A program made the position numbers and the translations under genes. The notes beneath the pieces were generated by a model. That model saw only the letters and a program-made list of their open reading frames with translations, did not search any database and was not told where the DNA came from. A stretch of DNA of 64,000 nucleotides from an uncultured Granulosicoccus sp. (GTDB taxonomy: Bacteria; Pseudomonadota; Gammaproteobacteria; Granulosicoccales; Granulosicoccaceae). Each line of letters starts with the position of its first letter. The first letter of the stretch is position 1. The stretch covers positions 1-64,000 of the forward strand of contig CALKLO010000001.1 in the NCBI GenBank assembly GCA_937991945.1, read 5' to 3'. Shown here piece after piece: positions 35,196 through 44,554 of this stretch.

Positions 35196-36980
35196 ATGAC
35201 ATATACCGCCCCTGTAAAAGATATTTCCTTCGTTCTAAATAACGTTGTCGGCCTTGCTGAAGTGGCCAAGCTACCCGGCTTTGAAGATGCCTCACCAGAC
35301 TTGGTAGAGGCGATTTTAGAGGAGTCTGCGAAATTTACAGGCGACGTGTTGGCACCTTTAAATTGGTCCGGTGATCAACAAGGTAGTCAATGGAACGATG
35401 GCGTCGTCACGACACCTGACGGGTGGCAAGACGCGTATAAACAGTTTGTTGAAAATGGTTGGGGCAGTCTGTCTTTTCCACCTGAGTTTGGTGGTCAAGG
35501 GTTACCCATGTGTGTGTCAGCTGCTGTGCAGGAAATGTGGCATAGCGCCAACATGTCGTTTGGATTGTGCCCATTGCTGACGCAAGGCGCGGTCGACGCT
35601 ATTGCCCACCACGCCTCTGATGAGCTTAAGCAGCTTTATTTACCCAAGATGGTAGAAGGGGTGTGGTCTGGCACCATGAACCTGACAGAGCCGCAAGCAG
35701 GCTCCGATTTGGCAGCGGTAAGAACCCGTGCTGAACCATCAGGCGATCACTATCTTATTAAAGGACAAAAGATATACATCACTTACGGTGAACATGATCT
35801 GACTGAGAACATTGTTCATCTTGTGCTTGCACGCCTACCTGATGCACCTGAGGGTGTGAAAGGTATTTCGTTGTTTATCGTGCCCAAGTTCTTGCTAAAT
35901 GACGATGGCACACCGGGTGAGCTTAACGATGTTAATTGCGTGTCAATTGAACATAAGCTAGGCATTCACGCCAGCCCTACCTGTGTCATGTCCTATGGCG
36001 ACAAGGGCGGCGCTATCGGGTATGTGGTGGGTAAGGAAAATCATGGCTTAGCGTATATGTTTACCATGATGAATCAGGCTCGGCATGCCGTTGGCGTTGA
36101 AGGGTATGGCATCGCTGAACGCGCCTACCAACAAGCGGTGAGTTATGCGCGAGATCGTAAGCAAGGCAAAACATTACTGGGTAAGAACGAAGACGATCAA
36201 GGCATTATTAACCACCCTGATGTCAGAAGAATTCTAATGACCATGCGCTCAACTATTGAGGCCATGCGGGGTTTGGGTCTTGAATGTGCCGCAGCGTTTG
36301 ATCAAGCTCGTCGCCATCCTGATGCCGACACACAAGCCAAAATGCAGCGTCGAGGCGAGTTGCTAACACCACTGGTCAAAGGTTGGTCGACAGAAATGGG
36401 TGTTGAGCTTTGCTCCTTAGGTGTGCAAGTGCATGGGGGTATGGGCTTCATAGAAGAAACCGGCGCTGCACAGTTCCTGCGTGATTCGCGCATTGCGCCT
36501 ATCTACGAAGGAACCACCGCAATACAAGCCAATGATTTAATCGGGCGTAAAACATCCCGAGACGGTGGAAAGGGCATGGGTGAGTTGCTATCAGATATGC
36601 GCGCCACCTTGGAAGAACTCAAGCAGCATGACGCCATAGCGTTTCAGGCAATCAGTAAGCGTCTAGAGCCTGCTATTGCCTCTGCAGAGACCGCCACTGA
36701 GTGGATGCTAGGGCAAAACGATGCCACGTTGCCAGCAGCGTCGTCAGTAGAATTCTTGATGATGCTGGGACGACTTGCCGGTGGTTGGATGATGGCAAGA
36801 TCTGCGTTGGCTGCCAAGGCATTGCTGGACGCAGGTGACTCTGATGCCGAGTACTTGGGGGCAAAAATTATTTTGGCTCGCTATTACGCAGAAAGAATGT
36901 TGCCGTTGGTGGAGTCTTCTCTGACCATCATTGTCGATAGTGCACAAACGACTATCGAACTCGACGAAGCCTTATTGTAG
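35196..36980 (+). CDS. Acyl-CoA dehydrogenase, DmdC-type length
   Basis: The 594-residue flavoprotein oxidises an acyl-CoA and passes electrons to EtfAB. The family core is clear: MNLTEPQAGSDLAAVRTRAE, FTMMNQARHAVGVEGYGIAE, GVQVHGGMGFIEETGAAQFL and the catalytic Glu in IYEGTTAIQANDLIGRK. The extra C-terminal domain makes it about 200 residues longer than short-chain enzymes, as in the DmdC (methylmercaptopropionyl-CoA dehydrogenase) and related long-form group. The substrate is not settled by sequence. It converges on the HIBCH gene through a shared terminator. Confidence 0.92.
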   Translation: MTYTAPVKDISFVLNNVVGLAEVAKLPGFEDASPDLVEAILEESAKFTGDVLAPLNWSGDQQGSQWNDGVVTTPDGWQDAYKQFVENGWGSLSFPPEFGGQGLPMCVSAAVQEMWHSANMSFGLCPLLTQGAVDAIAHHASDELKQLYLPKMVEGVWSGTMNLTEPQAGSDLAAVRTRAEPSGDHYLIKGQKIYITYGEHDLTENIVHLVLARLPDAPEGVKGISLFIVPKFLLNDDGTPGELNDVNCVSIEHKLGIHASPTCVMSYGDKGGAIGYVVGKENHGLAYMFTMMNQARHAVGVEGYGIAERAYQQAVSYARDRKQGKTLLGKNEDDQGIINHPDVRRILMTMRSTIEAMRGLGLECAAAFDQARRHPDADTQAKMQRRGELLTPLVKGWSTEMGVELCSLGVQVHGGMGFIEETGAAQFLRDSRIAPIYEGTTAIQANDLIGRKTSRDGGKGMGELLSDMRATLEELKQHDAIAFQAISKRLEPAIASAETATEWMLGQNDATLPAASSVEFLMMLGRLAGGWMMARSALAAKALLDAGDSDAEYLGAKIILARYYAERMLPLVESSLTIIVDSAQTTIELDEALL

Positions 36981-36991
36981 AACGACGACTA

Positions 36992-37022
36992 CTCAATGGC
37001 GCCAACACTTAGCGCCATTGAG
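36992..37022. terminator. Shared terminator, dehydrogenase / HIBCH genes
   Basis: CTCAATGGCGC-nine-base loop-GCGCCATTGAG is a perfect 11-bp stem between two convergent genes. The HIBCH stop codon TAA (37011-37009) is in the loop, and its last codons form one arm. T-runs are poor on both sides. Confidence 0.7.
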
Positions 37023-38004
37023 GTTTATGGTCCTTGTCAACGAGGACAGCGCGAACGCCCTCGGCTAAATCAGGATGAGTACACGCCTCTTTAGCTAACG
37101 TTAATTCCTCGTCTAGGCATTGCTGCAAACTCAAACCGTGCGTACGCTTAAATAGCGATAAAGTGATGGCGTAAGAATGTGGCGAACCACTATTAATCTT
37201 AGCCAGTAAAGCGACGGCATCTTCATTATTTTGTGCCGCTTGCAGTTGGTTTTTTATCGCCTCAACATCATAGCCTTCAAACCATTGAGCACGTTGCTCT
37301 AGTAGGCTTGTGAATTGTGCATCGGTAGCAAACGTGTTTGCCTTATCTAATAATTGTTGAACTAGCGTAAAGGCTGTCTCGGTGGCGTTCTGTGTTGTAC
37401 TAAGGTTTATGTTCTCTAATTGTTGCACGAGTGCTGGAAGCTCGTCATGGCTGACAAAGTGCGTTGCTAAACCTGTACTAACGGTCTGTTGAGCGCGTAC
37501 AGCGGTAGCGGTGAGGGCAAGCCAGGTGCCGCAGTTTAGTGGTAGGTGTTGTAAAAAGTAGCTGCCACCAACGTCAGGGAAAAATCCAATACGTGATTCT
37601 GGCATTGCCATGAGGGCACGCTCTGTGGCTATGCGAAATTTACCGTGAACCGAAAGCCCAAGACCACCGCCCATGGCGACACCGTCTATCAAGCTTACAT
37701 ACGGCTTTTCACTCGTGGCAATGGCCAAGTTTAGAGCGTATTCCTGTGTAAAGAAATGTTCGATAGCCTGAGTGTTTCCATCCAGTGCGAGTTGGCGGAT
37801 TTGCTTCATATCACCACCGGCACAAAACGCCCGCTCAGAGGCTGAACGAAGCACAACAACGTGTACGTCAGAATTATTTTCGTGCTGCTGTAAGCCTTCT
37901 CTCAAGGCATCTACCATGACTTGGGTGAGTGCATTTAAGGAGGCTGGTTGGGATAAGGTTAAGTATCCGACTGAGCCCACACGTTCGACAACGATACTGC
38001 TCAT
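37009..38004 (-). CDS. 3-hydroxyisobutyryl-CoA hydrolase-type protein
   Basis: The 331-residue product is a crotonase-fold protein of the HIBCH type, which hydrolyses 3-hydroxyisobutyryl-CoA in valine breakdown. Diagnostic segments are FCAGGDMKQI, GVAMGGGLGLSVHGKFRIAT (oxyanion hole) and AMPESRIGFFPDVGGSYFLQ, where the Glu and Asp of hydrolases rather than hydratases are kept. Its start overlaps the DUF952 stop by ATGA. Confidence 0.88.
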   Translation of the reverse strand: MSSIVVERVGSVGYLTLSQPASLNALTQVMVDALREGLQQHENNSDVHVVVLRSASERAFCAGGDMKQIRQLALDGNTQAIEHFFTQEYALNLAIATSEKPYVSLIDGVAMGGGLGLSVHGKFRIATERALMAMPESRIGFFPDVGGSYFLQHLPLNCGTWLALTATAVRAQQTVSTGLATHFVSHDELPALVQQLENINLSTTQNATETAFTLVQQLLDKANTFATDAQFTSLLEQRAQWFEGYDVEAIKNQLQAAQNNEDAVALLAKINSGSPHSYAITLSLFKRTHGLSLQQCLDEELTLAKEACTHPDLAEGVRAVLVDKDHKPQWR

Positions 38005-38345
38005 AAGCTTAACCCTTGCCTTTCTGTTGAGTGAATGCCAAACGGTACGATGTCGAGTACGGCTTCGGTGTTGATAGAGCCGTACAGGTGCGGGAATAAC
38101 TCGCTTCCACCAGTCGTGTTCTCGTGTATTAGGGCAGCGTCTAGCTTGTCCACATCGAGTAATAGTAAAAAGACATCATCTATATCGGTGTAGTAACGCG
38201 CCACAACGCCTGTTAGTTGATGTTTGTCGCAACAATGAATGAAGCCTTCAGTGGTTAAGGATTCGCACCGGTACTCACCGTTTTCGCGCAGAGCATCGAC
38301 ATCAGTGGAGTTTGCGATATGAAATATGCAGGGTTTTTCAGTCAT
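38001..38345 (-). CDS. DUF952 family protein
   Basis: The 114-residue product has the DUF952 pattern: FHIANSTDVDAL, LTTEGFIHCCDKHQL and ELFPHLYGSINTEAV. The family is small and cytoplasmic; some members resemble ADP-ribosyltransferase-like folds, but no role is established. It overlaps the HIBCH gene by four bases and is divergent from the enoyl-CoA hydratase gene. Confidence 0.85.
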   Translation of the reverse strand: MTEKPCIFHIANSTDVDALRENGEYRCESLTTEGFIHCCDKHQLTGVVARYYTDIDDVFLLLLDVDKLDAALIHENTTGGSELFPHLYGSINTEAVLDIVPFGIHSTERQGLSL

Positions 38346-38444
38346 TCGTTACTGTACCGCAGAGGTGGCTTTGTAGGGTGTGCTTGACGGTTTTGTGTCT
38401 GCCTGCAAGGATAGCCTAAGCAGAATCGACAAAGAGTTATAGCC

Positions 38445-39215
38445 ATGTCCTACGAAACTATCAGTATCAATGTTCTCAACGGTGTGGGAACAGTGACATT
38501 CAATAGGCCGGAAGCTATGAATGCACTGAACCGAAAAATGATGGAAGAGGTCTACACGGTCGTCAACGCGTGGCAAGCAGATGCCGACGTTAGAGTGATT
38601 GTGCTCACCGGCTCTTCAAAAGCGTTTGCGGCAGGTGCCGATATAAAAGAGATGCTGGATGTGCAGTATCTAGATGCGTTGGACGCTAATTTTCTGAACG
38701 ATTGGAATTGCATCGCTGAATGCTCCAAACCCACTATCGCGGCGGTTGCCGGATATGCATTAGGTGGCGGGTGTGAAGTGGCGATGATGTGCGACATTAT
38801 TTATGCGGCCGACACCGCGCAATTTGGTCAGCCTGAAATACGAATAGGGACCTTGCCGGGCTTGGGTGGCACACAGCGTCTAACAAGGCTTATCGGAAAG
38901 TCCAAAGCTATGGACTTGTGTTTAACCGGTCGTCTTATGAAGGCGGCCGAGGCAGAAAGCTCGGGCTTAGTGGCAAGGGTGATTGATGCAGAGTCCTTAT
39001 TAGAAGAAGCGCAACGTACGGCTGAGAAAATTGCAGGTTACTCTTCTACGGCTGTCCAGCTGGTCAGAGAGTCGGTTCAGGCAGCGGGCGAGACGAGCTT
39101 GCAGCAAGGATTGATGTTGGAGAGACGATATTTTTACTCATTGTTCGGTACGGCCGACCAGAAAGAGGGCATGTTGGCTTTTTCAGAAAAGCGCGATCCT
39201 GTGTTCGAACGCTGA
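38445..39215 (+). CDS. Enoyl-CoA hydratase
   Basis: The 256-residue product is a standard crotonase: FNRPEAMNALNRKMMEEV, FAAGADIKEML, GYALGGGCEVAMMCDIIYA (first catalytic Glu) and GQPEIRIGTLPGLGGTQRL (second Glu). It hydrates enoyl-CoA in fatty-acid or amino-acid breakdown. It is transcribed alone, divergent from DUF952-HIBCH. Short-chain specificity is likely from its length. Confidence 0.92.
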   Translation: MSYETISINVLNGVGTVTFNRPEAMNALNRKMMEEVYTVVNAWQADADVRVIVLTGSSKAFAAGADIKEMLDVQYLDALDANFLNDWNCIAECSKPTIAAVAGYALGGGCEVAMMCDIIYAADTAQFGQPEIRIGTLPGLGGTQRLTRLIGKSKAMDLCLTGRLMKAAEAESSGLVARVIDAESLLEEAQRTAEKIAGYSSTAVQLVRESVQAAGETSLQQGLMLERRYFYSLFGTADQKEGMLAFSEKRDPVFER

Positions 39216-39555
39216 TGTTTGACATGAAAATGTTGAAAAAACTATCTGTAGTTGCTGTCTATAGCCACTTGCAGCAAAGCAATGGGGTCAGATAATATAT
39301 GCAGTAAAATGCAGTCAATATAAGTAATAAATATCATATAAAACAATGTGATAGATGTTTTTGTAGCGACATTTTGAATGCTAGCCACTCGATATTATCT
39401 CCATATTTGAGGACCCTGCATTTCCAGTTGAGCTCAATTTGTCCAACAAGGTTCACGCTATGCACACGGTTCATTGATTTTTGTTCAATATGTGGAGATA
39501 CTTCTCGGGTTGCCTTGACACCAAGGCACTCATAACACAACGACTTGGAGTTGAA
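39216..39555. other. 340-bp AT-rich gap before tauA-like gene
   Basis: I see no gene. The stretch 39294-39360 is clearly more AT-rich than its surroundings and includes a direct repeat ATGCAGT-aaa-ATGCAGT (39300-39316). It probably holds the promoter and control sites of the downstream binding-protein gene; I could not pick a convincing -35/-10 pair. Confidence 0.45.
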
Positions 39556-40530
39556 ATGAACTTGCGTAAAACCGTAGTACACGCTTTGACAGCCGCCGCG
39601 TTAACTGTAGCTGGCACCACTGCTCAAGCGGCTGACGAAGTAAATGTAGCTTTCTTCCTTGAGTGGGCAACACCTAATCAGGTCGCTAAAGTACTTAAGA
39701 CTTATGACGACGAAATGGGCGTTCCTGTCAACTGGACTAACTTCGATGCTGGTACACAGATGACCGAAGCTATGCTTGCTGGCGACATCGATATTTCTTA
39801 CAGCCAAGGCCTGGCTCCTTTCATCAATGCGGTAAACGCAAACGCGCCAATTAAATTGGTTGCTATTGCTGTTCAGTACCCAGCAAACGATTGTGTTGTT
39901 CGCACTGGCGAAGGCATCGACAGCAGCAATGCTTCTGAGCTAGAAGGTAAGGCAGTTGCAGTACCTTTGGCAACGATGGCTGACTACAGCTTCCGTATGA
40001 TGATGCGTGCACTAGACGTTGACGTATCTGAAATCACTGTTATCGATCAAGTTCCTGCTGATGCGGCTGTTTCATTGGCTGACGGTTCAGTAGCAATGGC
40101 TTGTGGTTTCGGTGGAAACGCAATGGCTAAGATGTACGAGTCAGGTGAAGTACTCATGACGGGCGAGCAAAAAGAAGCTGCTGGAATCATCAGCTTTGAC
40201 GTTGTCTCTGTAACTGAAAAGTTCATGCAAGAAAACCCTGATTTGGTTAAGACTTTCCTTGACGTTACAAATGCAGCAAACAACAACTTCAGCGACAGCG
40301 AAGACGAAATGGTTGTAGTTGCTAAAGACGCAGGTATGAGTGTTGAAGATGCACGTGGTCAAATGGCTACAATGTCTTTCCCATCTGCTGCAGAACAGCT
40401 AGAAAAATACTTCAACGAAAATGGCCTAGCTAGCGCAGCTATCGCAGTTGTAGGTAATGCATTTGCTACTCCAGAGAATCCAGCTCTTGAAGATTACTCA
40501 GTAGCTATCGATACGTCATTCCTGAAGTAA
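39556..40530 (+). CDS. Taurine-type ABC substrate-binding protein (orphan)
   Basis: The 324-residue product has a signal peptide ending TTAQAADE and a TauA/NMT1-type binding fold: FFLEWATPNQVAKVLKTYDD, AMLAGDIDISYSQGLAPF and DQVPADAAVSLADGSVAMAC. The start is ATG 39556 with GGAG upstream, not the track's 39481. No TauB or TauC gene is nearby, so the partner permease must lie elsewhere. Codon choice is strongly biased (Ala GCT/GCA, Val GTA/GTT), suggesting high expression. A double hairpin ends the unit. Confidence 0.85.
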   Translation: MNLRKTVVHALTAAALTVAGTTAQAADEVNVAFFLEWATPNQVAKVLKTYDDEMGVPVNWTNFDAGTQMTEAMLAGDIDISYSQGLAPFINAVNANAPIKLVAIAVQYPANDCVVRTGEGIDSSNASELEGKAVAVPLATMADYSFRMMMRALDVDVSEITVIDQVPADAAVSLADGSVAMACGFGGNAMAKMYESGEVLMTGEQKEAAGIISFDVVSVTEKFMQENPDLVKTFLDVTNAANNNFSDSEDEMVVVAKDAGMSVEDARGQMATMSFPSAAEQLEKYFNENGLASAAIAVVGNAFATPENPALEDYSVAIDTSFLK

Positions 40531-40545
40531 GATCTGCATAAATGC

Positions 40546-40571
40546 AAGGCTAAGCGCAGTTGCTTAGCCTT
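40546..40571 (+). terminator. First hairpin after tauA-like gene
   Basis: AAGGCTAAGC-GCAGTT-GCTTAGCCTT is a perfect 10-bp stem 15 bases after the stop, with no T-run. It probably protects the mRNA 3' end or assists the terminator that follows. Confidence 0.6.
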
Positions 40572-40583
40572 ACTATTGTGAGT

Positions 40584-40620
40584 AAAAAAAACGGCCAACT
40601 ACATGTTGGCCGTTTTTTAT
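40584..40620. terminator. Bidirectional terminator, tauA-like / racemase genes
   Basis: AACGGCCAAC-TACAT-GTTGGCCGTT is flanked by an A-run on the left and a T-run on the right, so it works as a Rho-independent terminator in both directions between the two convergent genes. Confidence 0.9.
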
Positions 40621-40662
40621 TGTGTGACTCAAAACGTTTGCCTAGAGATGCAAAACCCATCT

Positions 40663-41388
40663 CTAAGAACTAAATCGTTTCGCCACCAATCCCGCCTGAA
40701 ACCAGTTAATAAAAGTGTGTATCGAAAAAACCGGTAAGCCTGTCAATGCTTGTATGTCGGCTGCGTAGGGCACCATATTGGTACATTCCAAAACAATTGC
40801 CCCAATGTTGTCATGGTTGGCGATGAGTTCTCGAGCTGCTTGCACATTATCGGTGCGGCATTTCTCAAGGTCCATGGTGGGTTCATCACCGAGAATGACG
40901 CGGGTAAATTCATTGCCGTTTTCAGTACCTGCTACGGGGGTGTCAGCTGGGGCGCCTGCAGCTAACAGATGTTTTTCTGACAGGTTGCTAGCATGAACCG
41001 TTAGCACGCCCACACGTTTACCCGGCGGTAAAATCGCTTGAACCCAAGGCACTTGCATGAGCGATGATGCTGCTACTGGCGCATCGATAGCGGCACTGAG
41101 TTCCTTTTGCATCAGTGATAGAAAGCCGCAGCTGGTGGTGATGCCGTCAACGCCTTGAGCCAGAAGCTCTTTAGCTGACACTATAAACGGCTCTAGCAGT
41201 GTGTCGCTGTCCTGCGATAAGGCCACATTGGCCGATGCACCTTTAACCATGGCGAAGCGCACCGGGAAATCCCAGCTAGCAGCGTTGCCTAAATCGCCGA
41301 GCACTCTTGGAAATTGAGTCTCTAGCATAAGGATGCCCACGCTTGCTAGGTGAGTGTCGTCGTTTTTACTTTGCTGATGCCTAGTCAT
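40663..41388 (-). CDS. Asp/Glu/hydantoin racemase-family protein
   Basis: The 241-residue product has the two-cysteine racemase layout: first Cys in GITTSCGFLSLM (about residue 93) and second in VLECTNMVPYAADI (about 203), each in one lobe. It most likely racemises or epimerises an amino acid or related compound; the substrate is unknown. It is divergent from a DadA-like oxidase across only 56 bp, so the pair probably shares a promoter region and a pathway. Confidence 0.8.
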   Translation of the reverse strand: MTRHQQSKNDDTHLASVGILMLETQFPRVLGDLGNAASWDFPVRFAMVKGASANVALSQDSDTLLEPFIVSAKELLAQGVDGITTSCGFLSLMQKELSAAIDAPVAASSLMQVPWVQAILPPGKRVGVLTVHASNLSEKHLLAAGAPADTPVAGTENGNEFTRVILGDEPTMDLEKCRTDNVQAARELIANHDNIGAIVLECTNMVPYAADIQALTGLPVFSIHTFINWFQAGLVAKRFSS

Positions 41389-41444
41389 ACGTTTACCATA
41401 GCAGTTACAGTGATCCTTATAACCTTCAGTCTAAGACCCTAACT

Positions 41445-42698
41445 ATGAACAGCCAAAGTACAGAATCTCACACGGTTGTTGTTGGTGCCGGCATTGTCGG
41501 TGTGGCAACTGCGGTATGGCTGAGTCGTGCAGGCCATAGGGTCACGCTAGTTGATAAGCTGGCACCTGGTGAAGGAACATCCCACGGCAATGCAGGTGTG
41601 CTTGCCTCGTGTGCCATGGTTCCGGTCACCACGCCTGGCTTGCTAGCTAAAGCGCCCAAAATGCTAATGGATGCTAATTTTCCATTGTTTATGCGTTGGT
41701 CTTATCTGCCAAAGCTTGCTCCTTGGCTGTATCAGTATTTGTCTTTTGCCAATGCCAAAGACACCGCCAGAATTTCAGAGCGTCTTAATTTTATTACTGG
41801 TGATAGCGTTGAGCAACATCAGGATCTTGCCGGTAACACAGTGGCTGATCAGTGGTTGGTACCATCCGAATATCAGTTTGCCTACCGCTCACGCAAAGAG
41901 TTCGAATCAGAAAGCTATGTATGGGGGCTGCGCCGTGAGCATGGCTTTGTGCCAGAGCTTATTGACGGTGGTGCGGTTAGAGAAAAAGAACCCGCTTTGT
42001 CCGCTGATTTTAAATGCATGGCAGTACTAAAGCATCACGGACACATACGCAGTCCGGGTGGCTATGTTAAATCTTTGGCTGAAGTGTTCGAATCGCTGGG
42101 TGGTCGTATCGTACAAAGCTCGGTAAAAGACATCGAGCTTGTCGGGGACAAGGTCCACTCCGTTGTGACTGAAGATGGCCCGATTGCATGCGATTCAGTC
42201 GTGCTAGCCACCGGTGTTTGGTCTGGGCCTTTGGCTGAAAAACTAGGCCTGAAAGTACCGCTTGAGGCTGAACGTGGCTACCACGTGATGTTTAAGAACC
42301 CGTCGCAAAGCGTTAGTTGCCCAACCATGATTGCTGCTGGGAAATTTGTTGCTACTCCCATGGCCGACGGGCTTCGCTGTGCCGGTGTGGTTGAATTTGG
42401 TGGGTTGAAAGCAGGTCCGTCCAAAGCACCTATAGATTTCCTGATGCGTAAGTTTAAAGAGTCATTCCCTGACGTGTCTTATAGTGAAACAGTGGAATGG
42501 TTAGGGCATCGACCCGCACCCACCGATAGCTTGCCGTTTATTGGACAAATCAGATCGACGGGCGTGTACACAGGGTTTGGACATCAACATATTGGTCTGA
42601 CGGGTGGTGCTAAAACCGGACGCTTGATCGCAGGTCTTATATCTGGTGAGCACGATGAGGTAGGGCTTGAGGCCTTTCGCCCCGATCGATTTAGCTGA
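41445..42698 (+). CDS. FAD-dependent D-amino-acid dehydrogenase (DadA-like)
   Basis: The 417-residue product has the FAD-binding beta-alpha-beta motif VVVGAGIVGVATAVWLSRAG, then GTSHGNAGVLASCAMVP, LATGVWSGPLAEKLGL and a C-terminal FGHQHIGLTGGAKTGRLIA, as in DadA and related glycine or D-hydroxyproline oxidases. It would deaminate a D-amino or N-substituted amino acid. Neighbours are a racemase-family gene and a TRAP transporter, which suggests uptake and breakdown of the same compound. The exact substrate is open. Confidence 0.88.
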   Translation: MNSQSTESHTVVVGAGIVGVATAVWLSRAGHRVTLVDKLAPGEGTSHGNAGVLASCAMVPVTTPGLLAKAPKMLMDANFPLFMRWSYLPKLAPWLYQYLSFANAKDTARISERLNFITGDSVEQHQDLAGNTVADQWLVPSEYQFAYRSRKEFESESYVWGLRREHGFVPELIDGGAVREKEPALSADFKCMAVLKHHGHIRSPGGYVKSLAEVFESLGGRIVQSSVKDIELVGDKVHSVVTEDGPIACDSVVLATGVWSGPLAEKLGLKVPLEAERGYHVMFKNPSQSVSCPTMIAAGKFVATPMADGLRCAGVVEFGGLKAGPSKAPIDFLMRKFKESFPDVSYSETVEWLGHRPAPTDSLPFIGQIRSTGVYTGFGHQHIGLTGGAKTGRLIAGLISGEHDEVGLEAFRPDRFS

Positions 42699-42882
42699 TA
42701 CAGCGTTAGTACGAGGGGGAATTAGTTCCATTCCTGCGCGAGCACGGGTAGGATAAAGGGCAAGTCCGATGACTAAAGCGCATTGGCAACATGAGTGTTT
42801 GTTGTTAGCAGGGGCCGGTGATGGCTACCTATCGCTCATGTCTAGCTCACCTACGTTCCGTACAATTGGAGGATTTTAAATC

Positions 42883-43872
42883 ATGTCGAAGTTCCATCTG
42901 AAGTCTGGGCTTATTGCCAGTATCGCAATGTCTGGAATCTGCCTTGCAGGTGCTGCACACGCTGAAAAATGGGATATGCCTATGGCTTATTCTGCTACCA
43001 ACTTTCACTCGGAAACAGGCGCACAATTCGCTCAATGTGTCACAACAGGTACAGGTGGCGATCTAGAAATCGTTACTCACCCAAGTGGTAGCTTATTTAA
43101 AGGTGGTGATATCAAGCGCGCTGTTCAAACAGGTCAGGCTCAAATTGGTGAGCGTCTTATGTCAGGTCACCAAAATGAGAATGCCGTTTTTGGATTCGAT
43201 TCAATTCCTTTCCTAGCGACTTCGTTCGAAGATTCTGCAAAGCTCTATCAGGCGGCTAAGCCGACGATGGAAAAATTGCTAGATGAGCAAAACTTGGTTT
43301 TACTGTACGCCGTTGCATGGCCACCACAAGGTTTGTATTTCAAGAAAGAAATCAACTCCGTAGCCGACATGAAAGGCATCAAGTTCCGTTCATATAACAA
43401 TGCCACTGCTCGTTTAGCAGAGCTAACAGGCATGCTGCCTGTCAGCATTGAAGCTGCAGAAATCTCGCAAGCGTTCGCAACAGGTGTCGCTGAATCTATG
43501 GTGTCTTCAGGCGCTACCGGTTATGACCGAAAAGTGTGGGAAAGCCTAACGCATTTCTATGAAGTGGATGCATGGCTTCCGTATAACTACGTCATGGTTA
43601 ACAAAGACGTTTGGAACGATACCAGCGATGCTAAAAAAGCCGTTATTCAAGGCTGTGCAGCGGTAGCTGAATATGCTGGCGAGTGGCGTTCGAAAGAATA
43701 CACTGGCTTCACAATGGCTGGATTGGCTGCCGGTGGCATGCAAGTAGGGCCTGCTGGTGATGCGCTAGTCGCTGAATTAAAAGCAATTGGTGACACCATG
43801 ACAGCTGAATGGATTGAAGCTGCAGGTGATGACGGTAAAGCTATTTTGGAAGCTTTCGAAGCATCCAAGTAA
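42883..43872 (+). CDS. dctP: TRAP transporter substrate-binding protein DctP
   Basis: The 329-residue product has a signal peptide (LIASIAMSGICLAGAAHA) and the DctP fold with SGSLFKGGDIKRAVQTGQAQ and the substrate-carboxylate-binding Arg in MKGIKFRSYNNAT. It captures an organic acid, probably with an amino or hydroxy group, in the periplasm. The 184 bp before it probably hold its promoter. A hairpin separates it from dctQ. Confidence 0.92.
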   Translation: MSKFHLKSGLIASIAMSGICLAGAAHAEKWDMPMAYSATNFHSETGAQFAQCVTTGTGGDLEIVTHPSGSLFKGGDIKRAVQTGQAQIGERLMSGHQNENAVFGFDSIPFLATSFEDSAKLYQAAKPTMEKLLDEQNLVLLYAVAWPPQGLYFKKEINSVADMKGIKFRSYNNATARLAELTGMLPVSIEAAEISQAFATGVAESMVSSGATGYDRKVWESLTHFYEVDAWLPYNYVMVNKDVWNDTSDAKKAVIQGCAAVAEYAGEWRSKEYTGFTMAGLAAGGMQVGPAGDALVAELKAIGDTMTAEWIEAAGDDGKAILEAFEASK

Positions 43873-43879
43873 TGTAATG

Positions 43880-43913
43880 ACGCCGGCACAGGCTAAGTAG
43901 TGTGTGTCGGCGT
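43880..43913 (+). repeat. Intercistronic hairpin between dctP and dctQ
   Basis: ACGCCGGCACA pairs with TGTGTCGGCGT (11 pairs, one G-U) around a 12-base loop, eight bases after the dctP stop. It has no T-run. It could stabilise dctP mRNA or thin out transcription into dctQM so that the binding protein is made in excess. Confidence 0.65.
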
Positions 43914-43983
43914 ATTCCATAGATTGTCTAACGCTGTATCTGACGGTTTGTCGAATTGCAGCGTTGCGTGAAAAGGTTGTCGT

Positions 43984-44505
43984 ATGAAAGTGTATCAACG
44001 GTTTTGCAAATTCTTAGATGCACTGTACCTAGGCGGGGGAGTGCTCGCCTCATTGTTTCTGATCGCTATTCTTGTGCTTATTGTTGTACAAATGATGGCG
44101 CGTTGGACGGGCCAAGTATTTAGTGGTGCGCCGGACTATGCCGGTTACTGTATGGCAGCTGCTTCATTTTTAGCGTTTGCACATGCCCTCAATAGAGGCG
44201 CGCACATTCGCGTTAGCATTTTATTAAATGCAATGGGCGATAAAAAACGATATTGGTTAGAAATCTGGTGCTTTACGTTGGGTGCAGCTGCAGCGACGTA
44301 CCTTGCTTGGTTTGCGGTTAAGGCGACACGTTGGTCGCATAAATTCCACGATATCAGCCAAGGTCAAGATGCCACGCCACTGTGGATTCCTCAGCTTGGC
44401 ATGAGTATCGGTGCTGTGTTGCTGGCTATTTGCTTTTGGGACAATGTTCTGCGTCTTATTGTTTTGAAAAAACACGCTATCCAAGCAGAAGTCGTCCAGC
44501 ACTAA
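43984..44505 (+). CDS. dctQ: TRAP transporter small membrane subunit DctQ
   Basis: The 173-residue product has four predicted membrane helices (about 15-37, 55-75, 90-112 and 135-155) and the DctQ pattern ARWTGQVFSGAPDYAGYCM with HIRVSILL. It partners with DctM and DctP in sodium-driven uptake. Confidence 0.92.
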   Translation: MKVYQRFCKFLDALYLGGGVLASLFLIAILVLIVVQMMARWTGQVFSGAPDYAGYCMAAASFLAFAHALNRGAHIRVSILLNAMGDKKRYWLEIWCFTLGAAAATYLAWFAVKATRWSHKFHDISQGQDATPLWIPQLGMSIGAVLLAICFWDNVLRLIVLKKHAIQAEVVQH

Positions 44506-44554
44506 CTCAGTGTTTCGTTAGTATCATTTTCCCAAAGAGTCCGGAGATCCCCAC

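Noticed and set aside
39281-39292. AATGGGGTCAGA, like sequences seen near REP-associated transposases
   Set aside because: There is only one half without its inverted partner and no transposase gene nearby.
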